Shown: positions 16,736-25,337, numbered from the stretch's first letter. The stretch: DNA of 64,000 nt from Candidatus Rifleibacteriota bacterium (GCA_012517355.1 JAAYVD010000053.1:1-64000); one strand, 5' to 3'. Translations and numbers: made by a program. Notes: generated by a model from the sequence alone, not told the origin.

Positions 16736-16770
16736 CGAGGCCAGGCGGAAAACCTGGCCTCGATGCTTTT
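16736..16770 (+). terminator. Rho-independent terminator
   Basis: CGAGGCCAGG (16736-16745) pairs with CCTGGCCTCG (16753-16762), followed by ATGCTTTT. It sits between two convergent genes. Confidence 0.85.
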
Positions 16771-16796
16771 CGGGGGAAGGGCCCGGGGGTATCGCC

Positions 16797-17159
16797 TCAG
16801 GCGAACCGGTCGACGATCTGGCCCAACTGGACCTGCGGCTGGGTGCCGTTCATGGGCGGGGCGATGAGGGTTGCCATCAACTTGTTGACATCGGTGTTTT
16901 CCTTGGACAGCACCTGGGCGAACTGCCGGGAGGCCGTCTTCACCTGCTGATTGCGGCTCTGATGAAGGGTCTGTTCGGCATTCTTGGCCTCCCTGGCCGA
17001 CTGGACATACACGTCGGCCAGACGAGCCCGCTCACTGCCGCCCGCCTTGGCCAGGGATTCGTGCACCCGGTTGACGGTCTGCGTTCTCTGCGTGACCGTC
17101 TGCGCCTGCTGCAGGCCGAAATTGCCGTAGCTGAGCGCTTTGGTGAGCTCCGTCTTCAT
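16797..17159 (-). CDS. small helical protein of unknown function
   Basis: 120 residues, predicted mostly alpha-helical with many Gln, Arg and Ala (QQAQTVTQRTQTVNRVHESL, AREAKNAEQTLHQ). It has no signal peptide and no Cys. The ATG follows GGAGGGGG by 6 bases, and a promoter TTGCTT-N17-TACATT lies 35 bases upstream of the start codon, so expression as a single gene is well supported. The helical, Gln-rich style recalls small structural or appendage proteins, but I do not recognise it. Confidence 0.75.
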   Translation of the reverse strand: MKTELTKALSYGNFGLQQAQTVTQRTQTVNRVHESLAKAGGSERARLADVYVQSAREAKNAEQTLHQSRNQQVKTASRQFAQVLSKENTDVNKLMATLIAPPMNGTQPQVQLGQIVDRFA

Positions 17160-17193
17160 AGTGCCCCCTCCGTGGGTTGGTGCCTCTCATCCA

Positions 17194-17222
17194 AATGTAC
17201 GGAATTTCCCGAAAAAAAGCAA
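17194..17222 (-). promoter_or_regulatory. promoter of the 120-residue protein gene
   Basis: On the minus strand TTGCTT (17222-17217), a T-rich 17-bp spacer and TACATT (17199-17194). The remaining non-coding sequence up to 17484 shows no gene. Confidence 0.7.
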
Positions 17223-17484
17223 CTGCCGCGGCTGGACCCGGCCCCGTAATGGAGACAGATCGCCGGGGCTGGAAGGCAGGGCCAACGGGACCTTGACAGG
17301 CGGGCCCTTTCTGTCTGGCCGGGGCTGGCAGACGGCCTTTCTCCCTCCGGGGTCCCGGGCGTTCCTTTTGGCCGGCGTGTTCCGCAGGTCTTGCCCCGGC
17401 CAGGGGTCAGACCGAGCCCGAACGCAAAACCGCTTCACCGCCCAGAGTGGGAATGGATGGCCGGGGGTGATGGGGAACCGGTGC

Positions 17485-17513
17485 TTGTTGGCATCGCCGG
17501 GCCATGGTACACT
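17485..17513 (+). promoter_or_regulatory. promoter of the heme operon
   Basis: TTGTTG (17485-17490), 17-bp spacer, TACACT (17508-17513), 29 bases before the hemB start codon. Confidence 0.6.
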
Positions 17514-17542
17514 CGGCCCAGAATCCCCCCGGAGGTCCTGTC

Positions 17543-18526
17543 ATGGCCTTTCCCACCCACCGACCCCGGCGGTTGCGCCAGGATGGGCGCGTCCGCCTCA
17601 TGATGCGGGAGACCTGGTTGGCGCCGCAGCACCTGATCCTGCCCCTGTTCGTCAGCGAGGAGGTGACGGCTCCCAACCCGATCCGGTCGATGCCTGGCCA
17701 CTGCCAATGGCCGGTGTCGCAGATCGACCGGCCGGTGAAGGAGGCGATGGAGGCCGGGGTCGTGGCCTTCCTGCTGTTCGGCCTGCCGGCCCGCAAGGAC
17801 CCGCGCGGTGAGGCGGCCCACGCCACGGACGGCGTGGTGCAGAAGGCGTTGCGGCGGTTGCGGCAGGAATGCCCGGGCGCCTATCTCATCACCGACGTCT
17901 GCCTGTGCGCCTACACCGACCACGGGCACTGCGGCCTCCTCGACGAGACGGGGCGGGTGCTGAACGACGAGTCGCTGCCGGTGCTGGCCGAGATGGCCCT
18001 GTCGCACGTGCGGGCGGGCGCCGACATGGTGGCGCCTTCCGACATGATGGACGGGCGGATCGGGTCGCTGCGCCGCCGGCTCGACGAGAGCGGGTTTTCG
18101 CAGACACCGATCATGGCCTACTCGGCCAAGTATGCCTCATCGCTGTATGGCCCCTTCCGCGAGGCGGCGCACTCGGCCCCCCAGGCGGGAGACCGCAAGG
18201 GCTACCAGATGGACCCGGCCAACGCCCGCGAGGCCCTGCACGAGTTGCGGCTCGATGCGGAGGAAGGGGCCGACGTTCTGATGGTCAAGCCGGGGCTGGC
18301 CTATCTCGACATCGTGGCGGAGGCCCGGGCGGCCTTTTCCTGCCCGATCGCGGTCTACCAGGTCTCGGGGGAGTATGCGATGATCAAGGCGGCGGCCGAG
18401 AAGGGCTGGCTCGACGAGCGCGCGGTCGCGCTGGAGACCCTTCTGGCCATGCGGCGGGCGGGGGCCGACTGGATCCTGACCTATTTCGCGACGGCCGCCG
18501 CCCGGTGGCTGCGGGAGACCGCATGA
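17543..18526 (+). CDS. hemB: porphobilinogen synthase (delta-aminolevulinate dehydratase)
   Basis: 327 residues; the ATG follows GGAGGT. HemB condenses two 5-aminolevulinate molecules to porphobilinogen in the cytoplasm. The family hallmarks are present: the zinc-type cysteine cluster DVCLCAYTDHGHCGLL, the first substrate lysine in MAYSAKYASSLYGPFREA, the Schiff-base lysine in VLMVKPGLAYLDI, and YQVSGEYAMIKAA. The three Cys indicate a zinc-dependent rather than magnesium-only enzyme. It is the first gene of a five-gene tetrapyrrole operon; its last codons overlap the next gene as ATGA. Confidence 0.95.
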   Translation: MAFPTHRPRRLRQDGRVRLMMRETWLAPQHLILPLFVSEEVTAPNPIRSMPGHCQWPVSQIDRPVKEAMEAGVVAFLLFGLPARKDPRGEAAHATDGVVQKALRRLRQECPGAYLITDVCLCAYTDHGHCGLLDETGRVLNDESLPVLAEMALSHVRAGADMVAPSDMMDGRIGSLRRRLDESGFSQTPIMAYSAKYASSLYGPFREAAHSAPQAGDRKGYQMDPANAREALHELRLDAEEGADVLMVKPGLAYLDIVAEARAAFSCPIAVYQVSGEYAMIKAAAEKGWLDERAVALETLLAMRRAGADWILTYFATAAARWLRETA

Positions 18527-19662
18527 GCGGTCACGGCGAGGGGAAGGGCCCGCCGGCGGTTCGTCCCGGGAAACACCCCGGGGAACACCCCGGGGGGCAC
18601 CCGGGGGGCCATCCCGCGGACGGTCAGCTGCCGGGCGGGGGGCGACGGTTGCAACTGCTGGCCTGGGAGACCACGCAGGCCTGCACCCTGGCCTGTCCGC
18701 ACTGCCGGGCGAACGCCTGCCCGGAACGGCCGTCGGGAGAGTTGACGACGGCGGAAGGGACACGGCTGCTCGGGGAGGCGGCGCGGGTCGGGCCCGGCAT
18801 CATCATCCTGAGCGGGGGGGAGCCCCTCCTGCGGGACGACCTGGAGGACCTGGCCGTGGCGGGCACCGGGGCGGGCCACACGATGGTCGTGGCCACCAAC
18901 GACGGTCTGCTGCTGACCCGCGAGCGCATCGCTTCCCTGCAGCAGGCGGGGGTGCGGCGCTACAGCTTCAGCATCCATTTCCCCGACGCGGCGGAACAGG
19001 ACGCGTTCACGGCCCGTTCCGGCATGATGGCGGCGGCCCGCGAGGCGTTCGGCCGGCTGCACGAGGCGGGGGTGGGCTTCCAGATCAACACCACGGTCAT
19101 GCGCGGCAACGCCGGCCGCCTGGACGAGATCCGGCGGCTGGCGGTGGAGCTGGGGGCGGCGGCCTGGCACCTGTTCTTCGTGGTGCCGACCGGCCGGGCG
19201 GCGGCGCCGCCGCGTTCCGCCCCGCTGTCGGCGCCGGAGATCGAGGAGATCCTGCGGTGGGCGGCCGGCATCGAGGAGCGGGCGGGGCTGCCGATGAAGG
19301 TCACCTGCGCCCCGCAGTATGCGCGGATCAAGGCCGGGATGGGGCTCAGGAACACCCAGCGGGGGCGCAGCTGCATGGCCGGGGACGGGTTCGCCTTCGT
19401 CAGCAGCCAGGGCGAGGTCAAGCCCTGCGGGTATTTCGACCTGGCCGTGGGCAACGTGCGGCAGAAGGCCTTCGACGAGATCTACCGCGAGGCGGAGGTC
19501 TTTCAGGCCCTGCGGGATCCCGACCGGTTGGAGGACGGCTGCGGGGCCTGCGCCTTCCGCAAGGTGTGCGGGGGGTGCCGGGCGCGGGCCCTGGCCGTGA
19601 ACGGCAGCTACCTGAAAGGCGACCCCAACTGCAACTATCCCGCTTCCCAAAAAGGGAAATAG
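18523..19662 (+). CDS. AhbC/AhbD-type radical SAM protein of alternative heme synthesis
   Basis: 379 residues, start overlapping the hemB stop. The radical SAM cluster ligands are C54, C58 and C61 (CTLACPHCRANA), followed by SGGEPLLR. A SPASM-type C-terminal region carries CMAGDG, KPCGYFDL and CGACAFRKVCGGCRARA. The CxxxCxHCRAxA plus CGGCRARA combination is typical of the NirJ/AhbC/AhbD group. AhbC makes Fe-coproporphyrin from didecarboxysiroheme, and AhbD converts it to heme. Only one such gene lies here, and I cannot decide between the two from sequence alone; the partner would be encoded elsewhere. Residues about 16-35 form a low-complexity stretch rich in HPGG units that the family does not need. 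It is coupled to hemB and sits 108 bases before ahbA. Confidence 0.82.
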   Translation: MSGHGEGKGPPAVRPGKHPGEHPGGHPGGHPADGQLPGGGRRLQLLAWETTQACTLACPHCRANACPERPSGELTTAEGTRLLGEAARVGPGIIILSGGEPLLRDDLEDLAVAGTGAGHTMVVATNDGLLLTRERIASLQQAGVRRYSFSIHFPDAAEQDAFTARSGMMAAAREAFGRLHEAGVGFQINTTVMRGNAGRLDEIRRLAVELGAAAWHLFFVVPTGRAAAPPRSAPLSAPEIEEILRWAAGIEERAGLPMKVTCAPQYARIKAGMGLRNTQRGRSCMAGDGFAFVSSQGEVKPCGYFDLAVGNVRQKAFDEIYREAEVFQALRDPDRLEDGCGACAFRKVCGGCRARALAVNGSYLKGDPNCNYPASQKGK

Positions 19663-19770
19663 TGATATATTGCCGGAAGCGGTCGGGCCGATCACAGCCC
19701 TCCCCTCCCAGCGGGCCCCGGTAGCCCCGGAAGCGCCCCGCTCCCCCCCGACCGGAAAGGAACATGACGC

Positions 19771-20214
19771 ATGGACGACAAGGATCGCGAGATCATCCGC
19801 CTGCTGCAGGGCTCTTTTCCCTTGTCCCCCGACCCGTACCGGAAGATCGGCGACAAGGTCTGGCTCGACGAGGTCTCGGTCATCTCCCGGATCGCCCGGA
19901 TGATCCAGGACGGCACCATCCGCCATTTCGGGCCGTTCTTCGACAGCCGCAAGCTCGGATATACCGGGGCCCTGGCCGCCATGCACGTGCCGGCCAGCCA
20001 GGTCGACGAGGTGGCCGAGGTGTTGAACTCGTATGGCGAGATCACGCACAACTACCTGCGGGACGGTTCCCCCAACGTGTGGTTCACGGTGATCGCCAAG
20101 AGCCCCGAGCGGCGCGACGAGATCCTGAAGGAGATCCGCACCAACACAGGGATCCGCGAGATCAACCTGTTCCCCTCCCGGCGGTTGTTCAAGGTCCGGG
20201 TGGACCTGGACTGA
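19771..20214 (+). CDS. ahbA: siroheme decarboxylase, AhbA-type subunit
   Basis: 147 residues of the Lrp/AsnC-like siroheme decarboxylase family: an N-terminal winged-helix (REIIRLLQGSF...VISRIARMIQDGTIRHFG) and an effector-domain-like half with the family motif THNYLRDGSPNVWFTVIA. AhbA and AhbB together remove the acetate carboxyls of siroheme to give 12,18-didecarboxysiroheme, the entry to the siroheme-dependent heme pathway. The start at 19771 is preferred to an out-of-frame ATG seven bases earlier because GGAAAGG is placed about 10 bases upstream. Assignment as A rather than B rests on the THNYLR/NVWFT wording and gene order. Confidence 0.85.
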   Translation: MDDKDREIIRLLQGSFPLSPDPYRKIGDKVWLDEVSVISRIARMIQDGTIRHFGPFFDSRKLGYTGALAAMHVPASQVDEVAEVLNSYGEITHNYLRDGSPNVWFTVIAKSPERRDEILKEIRTNTGIREINLFPSRRLFKVRVDLD

Positions 20215-20230
20215 CATAGGAGAACGCCCC

Positions 20231-20722
20231 ATGGCCGACATCAGCATCAAGGAACGCAACCTCCTGCGGGAGCTGGAGGGCGGGTTCAAGCTCGAACGCA
20301 ACCCCTTCAAGCGCATCGCCCGCGAAATCGGCTACACCGAGGAAGAGGTGCTGGCCACCATCCGGAAGTTCCAGGAGAACGGCATCATCCGCCGCATCGG
20401 GGTGGCGGTGCGACCCGAGAAGGTCGGGGCGGCCACCAACGCCCTGGTCGCCTGGGACGTCCCTGCCGACCGGGTCGAGGAGGTCGGCACGACCATGGCC
20501 GCCCGCAGCGAGATCTCGCACTGCTACGATCGCGAGACCCCGCTGGGCTGGAAGGGCAACCTGTTCACCATGATCCACGCCCGCGACGAGGCTCACCTGC
20601 AGAAGATCCTGGCCGAACTGGCCGAGGCCACCGGGGTGCGGCCCGCGCAGACCTGGCGCACGGTGCGCGAACTGAAGAAGACGTCGATGCGCTATTTCAC
20701 CGAGGATGGAGAAGGACGATGA
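20231..20722 (+). CDS. ahbB: siroheme decarboxylase, AhbB-type subunit
   Basis: 163 residues, paralogous to the preceding gene: winged helix (LLRELEGGF...EVLATIRKFQENGIIRRIGVAV) followed by EISHCYDRETPLGWKGNLFTMIHA. The SHCYxR motif is the signature of the active subunit in this family, where His and neighbouring residues contact the substrate. It overlaps hemL by four bases (ATGA) and follows ahbA by 16 bases with AGGAGA as ribosome site, so A and B are made in equal amounts, as expected for a heterodimer. Confidence 0.87.
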   Translation: MADISIKERNLLRELEGGFKLERNPFKRIAREIGYTEEEVLATIRKFQENGIIRRIGVAVRPEKVGAATNALVAWDVPADRVEEVGTTMAARSEISHCYDRETPLGWKGNLFTMIHARDEAHLQKILAELAEATGVRPAQTWRTVRELKKTSMRYFTEDGEGR

Positions 20723-22002
20723 CCACCAACCGACAAGCCCTGGAAGCCTCTTCCCGCGTGTTTCCCGGCGGGGTCAACAGCCCGGTCCGCGCCTTCGCGG
20801 CGGTGGGGGGCGACCCCAAATTCATCGCCCGCGGGTTCGGCGCCCGGGTGACCGACATCGAGGGACAGCACTACCTCGACTACGTGGGTTCCTGGGGCCC
20901 GTTGATCCTGGGCCACGCTGATCCCGACGTGGTCAAGGCGGTGGCCGAGGCGGCGGTGCGCGGCACCAGTTTCGGGGCGCCCACGCTGGCCGAAACCGAG
21001 CTGGCCGAGGAGATCCGCGAGGCCTTTCCGGCCATGGAAAAGATGCGGCTGGTCAGCAGCGGCACCGAGGCGACGATGGCCGCGGTGCGGCTGGCGCGCG
21101 GGTTCACCGGCCGGCCGCTGATCGTCAAGTTCGACGGCTGCTACCACGGCCACGGCGACTCGCTGCTGGTGGCGGCGGGTTCCGGGGTGGCCACGTTGGG
21201 GATCCCGGGCTGCCCGGGGATTCCCGACCAGATCGCCGCGGCGACGCTGGTGGTGCCCTACAACGACGAGAAGGCCCTGGAGAAGGTGTTCGAGACCCAC
21301 GGGCCGAAGATCGCCGCGGTCATCGTCGAGCCGGTCTGCGGCAACATCGGCGTGGTCACGCCCCTGAAGGGCTACCTGGCCACCTTGCGCCGCCTGACCC
21401 GCGACGCGGGCGCGCTGCTGATCTTCGACGAGGTGATGACGGGGTTCCGGGCCTGCTTCGGCGGCGTGTCGCAGACCGAGGGCGTGACCCCCGACCTGAC
21501 CTGTCTTGGCAAAGTGGTGGGCGGCGGGTTGCCGCTCGCCGTCTACGGCGGCAAGGCCAAGATCATGGCCCAGGTGGCCCCCGAGGGGAAGGTCTACCAG
21601 GCCGGCACCCTGTCGGGGAACCCGGTGGCGGTCGCGGCCGGGCTGGCCACGCTGCGGAAGATCCGTGGCAACGCCCAGTTCTACCCGACCCTGCTGAAGA
21701 CCACCGAGCGGATCTGCGCCGGCATCGAGGAAAGCGCGCGCAAGTGCCGTGTGCCCGTCCACATCAACCGCTTCGGCTCGATGTTCACGGTCTTCTTCAC
21801 GAAGGAGACGGTCATCGACTACAAGACGGCGAAGACCTCGGACACCAAGCTGTTCGCCCGGTTCTTCCGGGGCATGCTCGAGCGGGGCGTCTACCTGCCG
21901 CCTTCGCAGTATGAGGCGGCCTTCGTCTCGATCGCCCACGGCGATGAGGACGTCGCCCTCACCATCGGCGCCGCCCACCAGGTGTTCGAAACCCTGCGCT
22001 GA
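20719..22002 (+). CDS. hemL: glutamate-1-semialdehyde 2,1-aminomutase
   Basis: 427 residues, full length for the family. It converts glutamate-1-semialdehyde to 5-aminolevulinate using pyridoxal phosphate. Visible signatures: VFPGGVNSPVRAF at the N terminus, VSSGTEATMAAVRLARG, KFDGCYHGHGDSLLV, IFDEVMTGFR and the PLP lysine in CLGKVVGGGLPLAVYGG. As the last gene of the operon it supplies precursor for hemB, the first. The presence of HemL implies the C5 (glutamyl-tRNA) route, so hemA must lie elsewhere. A strong hairpin terminator follows. Confidence 0.95.
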   Translation: MTTNRQALEASSRVFPGGVNSPVRAFAAVGGDPKFIARGFGARVTDIEGQHYLDYVGSWGPLILGHADPDVVKAVAEAAVRGTSFGAPTLAETELAEEIREAFPAMEKMRLVSSGTEATMAAVRLARGFTGRPLIVKFDGCYHGHGDSLLVAAGSGVATLGIPGCPGIPDQIAAATLVVPYNDEKALEKVFETHGPKIAAVIVEPVCGNIGVVTPLKGYLATLRRLTRDAGALLIFDEVMTGFRACFGGVSQTEGVTPDLTCLGKVVGGGLPLAVYGGKAKIMAQVAPEGKVYQAGTLSGNPVAVAAGLATLRKIRGNAQFYPTLLKTTERICAGIEESARKCRVPVHINRFGSMFTVFFTKETVIDYKTAKTSDTKLFARFFRGMLERGVYLPPSQYEAAFVSIAHGDEDVALTIGAAHQVFETLR

Positions 22003-22031
22003 ATCATGGCCTGACAACCGCCCGGTACGTC

Positions 22032-22067
22032 CGACGGGGGAGAGCCGAAGCTCTCCCCCGTCGTGTT
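22032..22067. terminator. terminator of the heme operon (probably bidirectional)
   Basis: A 14-bp perfect stem (22032-22045 with 22050-22063) closed by the stable tetraloop CGAA, then TGTTGT. It lies between convergent genes and can serve both. Confidence 0.85.
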
Positions 22068-22089
22068 GTCGGGCGGATGATCGGAGGGA

Positions 22090-22962
22090 TCAGCTCTTGG
22101 GAACGATCTTCACGGGCGCGGTGCGGACCGCATAGCGAAGAGGCAGCCCGCCACCTCCCGGGCGTTCCTCGACCCTGGTTTCCACGTGGTCCAGCCAGCA
22201 ATTCTCCCGGGAGACATACACTTCGGCAAATTTGGTCAGAAGCGCAGGGTCATCTTTCAGGGCGATGGAGTGGACCCCGACCTTGGGCAACTGCCCGCCC
22301 CCCACCTCGCAAATCAAGGTGGAAACCGTCGCGCACGTCTGGGGATTGTATCCGGGATGGTATTTTGCCGGGGCGAACGAGACGGACAGGGTGTATGAGC
22401 TGACCACTTCATTGTTTTCGAGAACATCGAAATACGCACTCAGGTCACCTGAGACCGACAGGGAGACGGATTTGTTGAAATGCAGGTAGATCAGGTCTGG
22501 GCTCCCCCCGGTGCTGCTGATGACCCGGTCGCCGTTGAGGTCCTCCCATTCAACTTTCCGAAGAGCGAGTTCCTTCACGTAGTAATCCCGAACATCGTCC
22601 GTGCGGGTTCGGGAGTCGATCCCGTCGCTGAACACGAAACACCCATAAGGGTCGAGTTTGTAGTTCTTGCTCCAGGGGTCGAGAGGGATGTTCGTCAGAT
22701 ATTGGCCCTGGAGGCCGACGAAATCCGTTTCCCCAAAGATGGGAAGGTAATGGGGTTGGGTGGCCAGGTTGCCCTGATAGGGAATATCCTCCCGTGCGTT
22801 GTAGAGGATGACGGCCTGGCGGAGAATGTCGAGGTCGGCCTTGCACTTGGCGATCTTGGACTCCTTGACGTAGTCGGTGTAATAGGGAGCCGCGATTCCG
22901 ACCAGGATGGCGATGATGGTGATGACGACCAGCAACTCGATCAGCGAGAAACCCCGTTTCAT
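22090..22962 (-). CDS. GspG-like type IV pilin/pseudopilin with C-terminal extension
   Basis: 290 residues from the ATG preceded by AAGGAGC; longer readings upstream would hide the prepilin signal. MKRGFSLIELLVVITIIAIL is a canonical type III leader: cleavage after Gly, Phe+1, Glu+5. The first 130 residues resemble GspG (DLDILRQAVILYNAR, LTNIPLDPWSKNYKL). Typical GspG ends near 140-150 residues; here a further 140, beta-rich and containing Cys, Asn and Gly (DRVISSTGGSPDLIYLHFNKS..., CWLDHVETRVEERPGGGG), extend it. It should be processed by a prepilin peptidase and assembled into a pilus or pseudopilus. The extension may be a surface-exposed, substrate- or surface-binding module. It has its own promoter. 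Confidence 0.85.
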   Translation of the reverse strand: MKRGFSLIELLVVITIIAILVGIAAPYYTDYVKESKIAKCKADLDILRQAVILYNAREDIPYQGNLATQPHYLPIFGETDFVGLQGQYLTNIPLDPWSKNYKLDPYGCFVFSDGIDSRTRTDDVRDYYVKELALRKVEWEDLNGDRVISSTGGSPDLIYLHFNKSVSLSVSGDLSAYFDVLENNEVVSSYTLSVSFAPAKYHPGYNPQTCATVSTLICEVGGGQLPKVGVHSIALKDDPALLTKFAEVYVSRENCWLDHVETRVEERPGGGGLPLRYAVRTAPVKIVPKS

Positions 22963-23078
22963 GGCAACGCTCCTTCTGTGGAGTGACCTCCGGAAACCGC
23001 TCGCCCACACCCGGACAGGCTGGGGGCCCCCTCGGTCATCGGCAGGAATGGCTCCTTCGTGAACTTTCCAAACAGAAG

Positions 23079-23106
23079 AAAGTATCCGGGACGCGAAGAA
23101 TGTCAA
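23079..23106 (-). promoter_or_regulatory. promoter of the GspG-like pilin gene
   Basis: On the minus strand TTGACA (23106-23101), 16-bp spacer, TACTTT (23084-23079), 117 bases before the pilin start codon and downstream of the TPR gene stop. Confidence 0.65.
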
Positions 23107-23124
23107 GGATGAATCGGCCGCCCA

Positions 23125-24813
23125 TCACTTGAACCGGTTCTTCGCGGCCTTGATGTCCTTGGCCGTCTCGGCGATGGTCTGCAGTCGGGCCTTGGTGGCC
23201 CGGATCATCTCGGCCTTCAGATCCTTGTCGCCGGAGAACTTCTTCCAGTAGTCGAGCTGGGCGAGGTTGTAGTCCTTCAGCTTCTTGTTCTCGGCAAGCG
23301 CCTTGTCCCATTCGCCGTCGCGCTTGAAGGCCTCGAGCCTGTTCTCCCAGGCGGCCAGGTCCTCGCCGGCATCCTGGCGGTAGGACAGCTCGTTCATCCG
23401 CTGGGCGACCTGGTCCTTGGTCAGCAGGCCGGCCTTCTTCATCTCCTTGAGGTAGTATTCGACCTGCGACAGGTCGCCGCGGGTGTGGGCCAGGGCGATC
23501 AACCCGTCGTAGGCTTCCTGGTCGGCCTTGTCGAGTTCGAGCATCTGGAGATACGCTTTTTCCTTCTGCTCCTCGGAGCCGGTGGCGGCAATGTCGACCA
23601 GCTCGTCGCGCTTGTCGCCCTGCATCTCCTCCTTGATCTCGTCGATCTCGATCTTCGCCTGCTCGCCCCACTCCTTGTTCTTGGCGATGGCCTCGAAGGC
23701 TTCCAGGGCCTTTTCGAGCTTCTCCTCCCCGCGATGGACCTTGCCGATGCGGAACACCGCCTCGGCCCGCTTCGGGTCGAGGGAATAGGCCTTGTCGTAG
23801 GCCTTGACCGCCTTGTCGGCATCCCCCATGTCCTCGTGGATGCGGCCCAGCTCGAACCATCCGGCCGCCGGGTCGGTGGCGATCTTGATGGCCTTCTGGT
23901 ATTCGGCGATGGCCTCCTCGACCTTGCCGGCGTCGTTGAGGGCGCGGGCCAGGTCATACCCGATCAGGCCCTTCATGTTGATGTCCCGGCGGCCGAGACC
24001 GCGGGCCTTCTCGAGGGCGGCGGCGGCTTCGGCCGGCTTGTTGAGGGCCTCGTAGGCCTTGCCCAGGAGCCAGTGCGCCTCGGCATCGGAGGCGTCGAGC
24101 AGCAGGCAGGCCTTCAGGGCCTCCACGGCTTCCGCGTGGCGGTTCTTCGCGGACAGGGCGGCGCCCAGGCCACGCAGGACATCCCGGTCTTCCGGGGCCA
24201 CGGCGCGGGCCTGGGTGAGCAGGTCGATCGCCTCGTCGAACTTCTGCTCATCGAGGGCCTGCAGGCCGAGGCGGCCGAGGGCGGCGGGGTGGCGGGGGTT
24301 GACCTGGCGGACCTTCTCCATCAGGGCCATCGCTTCCTCGCCCTGGTGGCGCTGCAGCAGGACATCAGCCAGCCGCGACATCACGTCGTCGGACTCGGGC
24401 CAGGCCTGCAGGGCGGCGCGCAGGTGGGTCTCGGCCTGTTTGAGGGGCCCTTCCTGGGAGAGCATGATCCCGAGGTAGTAGTGGGCCAGGGAATCGGAGG
24501 GATCCTGTTTGAGGGCCTTCTTGAGGGCGGAGATCGCCTGTTTTTTCTCCTTGGCCGAGCCCATCTCGAACTCGCGCCAGGCGTTCTCATACCAGGAATC
24601 TGGCCGGTCCGGCTGGACGGCGGCATCGTCGGCCTTCTTCTTCTTCGTCGACCGGCGGGTGGTCTTGGCGGGGGCGGAGGCCTTCTTCTTGCGGGTCGCC
24701 CCGTCGGCGGGGGCGACGCCCCAGACGGTCAGCACGAAAGTACAAAGCACCAGGAAAGCCAGCAGCCGCCCAGCGCGGGCGGCCGCGGGAAGACGGCACG
24801 GAAATGACGACAT
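23125..24813 (-). CDS. exported TPR protein
   Basis: 562 residues; the ATG follows GGAGG by 6 bases. A signal peptide (about 1-38, LLAFLVLCTFVLTVWG...PADGA) is followed by a very basic Lys/Arg/Ala stretch (about 40-62) and then at least ten TPR units (AISALKKALKQDPSDSLAHY, AETHLRAALQAWPESDDVM, EAVEALKACLLLDASDAEAH and others). The C-terminal 150 residues are charged helices without clear repeats. Exported TPR proteins usually scaffold envelope complexes such as pilus or secretion machines. Its position 53 bases after a DUF4079 gene and just before a pilin gene is consistent with that, but no partner is proven. Confidence 0.83.
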   Translation of the reverse strand: MSSFPCRLPAAARAGRLLAFLVLCTFVLTVWGVAPADGATRKKKASAPAKTTRRSTKKKKADDAAVQPDRPDSWYENAWREFEMGSAKEKKQAISALKKALKQDPSDSLAHYYLGIMLSQEGPLKQAETHLRAALQAWPESDDVMSRLADVLLQRHQGEEAMALMEKVRQVNPRHPAALGRLGLQALDEQKFDEAIDLLTQARAVAPEDRDVLRGLGAALSAKNRHAEAVEALKACLLLDASDAEAHWLLGKAYEALNKPAEAAAALEKARGLGRRDINMKGLIGYDLARALNDAGKVEEAIAEYQKAIKIATDPAAGWFELGRIHEDMGDADKAVKAYDKAYSLDPKRAEAVFRIGKVHRGEEKLEKALEAFEAIAKNKEWGEQAKIEIDEIKEEMQGDKRDELVDIAATGSEEQKEKAYLQMLELDKADQEAYDGLIALAHTRGDLSQVEYYLKEMKKAGLLTKDQVAQRMNELSYRQDAGEDLAAWENRLEAFKRDGEWDKALAENKKLKDYNLAQLDYWKKFSGDKDLKAEMIRATKARLQTIAETAKDIKAAKNRFK

Positions 24814-24866
24814 GGGAACCTCCTTGTGATGGGCTTCCGATCCGTGGATGCCGGGGGCGGGGGGCG

Positions 24867-25322
24867 TCAGGACACGGCGCTCAACCCCCAGATCAACACG
24901 CCGAGGCCGGTGAGCAGCGACAGGATACCGAAGAAACCCATGATATAGACCATGTTCGCGTGAAAGGTCATGAACCGGTCGCGGATCTTTGGCTTGACGA
25001 CATGCTTGATGCTCAGCCCGAGCACCGCCGACATGACGAGGCAGGCCAGGATGAGACTGCCGAAAAAGCCATGGCCGTAGGTCTGCTGGAAGGGAAGTTG
25101 CGCCCCCAGAACCGAGGCGGTCAGCCAGATGCCCCCGAACAGGCCCGCCAGGCAGACCCCGCACAGGGCATACCCGTAGGTCTTGTGGGTTTCCAGGAGG
25201 TTGGGGCGCTGGACGAACTCTGGGGATTTCTCTTTCAGATTCTGGATCTTCCGGCCCAGAACGAGTTGCAGGTACAGGAAGTAGAAAAAGCCGATCATCA
25301 CCGCCGGGTGGATGAACTTCAC
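24867..25322 (-). CDS. DUF4079-like membrane protein
   Basis: 151 residues starting at GTG, which follows GGAGG by 10 bases; the upstream gene ends only 15 bases earlier. Four hydrophobic segments (about 6-24, 46-68, 84-102, 120-148) carry conserved-looking His residues: HP near the N terminus, THKTYGYALCG, YGHGFFG, IKHVVKPKIR and FHANMVYIMGFFG. This His-in-helix arrangement resembles DUF4079 and other cytochrome b561-like proteins, so heme binding and electron transfer across the membrane are possible but not shown. It is co-oriented and closely spaced with the proline-rich repeat protein and the TPR protein. Confidence 0.7.
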   Translation of the reverse strand: MKFIHPAVMIGFFYFLYLQLVLGRKIQNLKEKSPEFVQRPNLLETHKTYGYALCGVCLAGLFGGIWLTASVLGAQLPFQQTYGHGFFGSLILACLVMSAVLGLSIKHVVKPKIRDRFMTFHANMVYIMGFFGILSLLTGLGVLIWGLSAVS

Positions 25323-25337
25323 GGTAAACCGCCTCCG

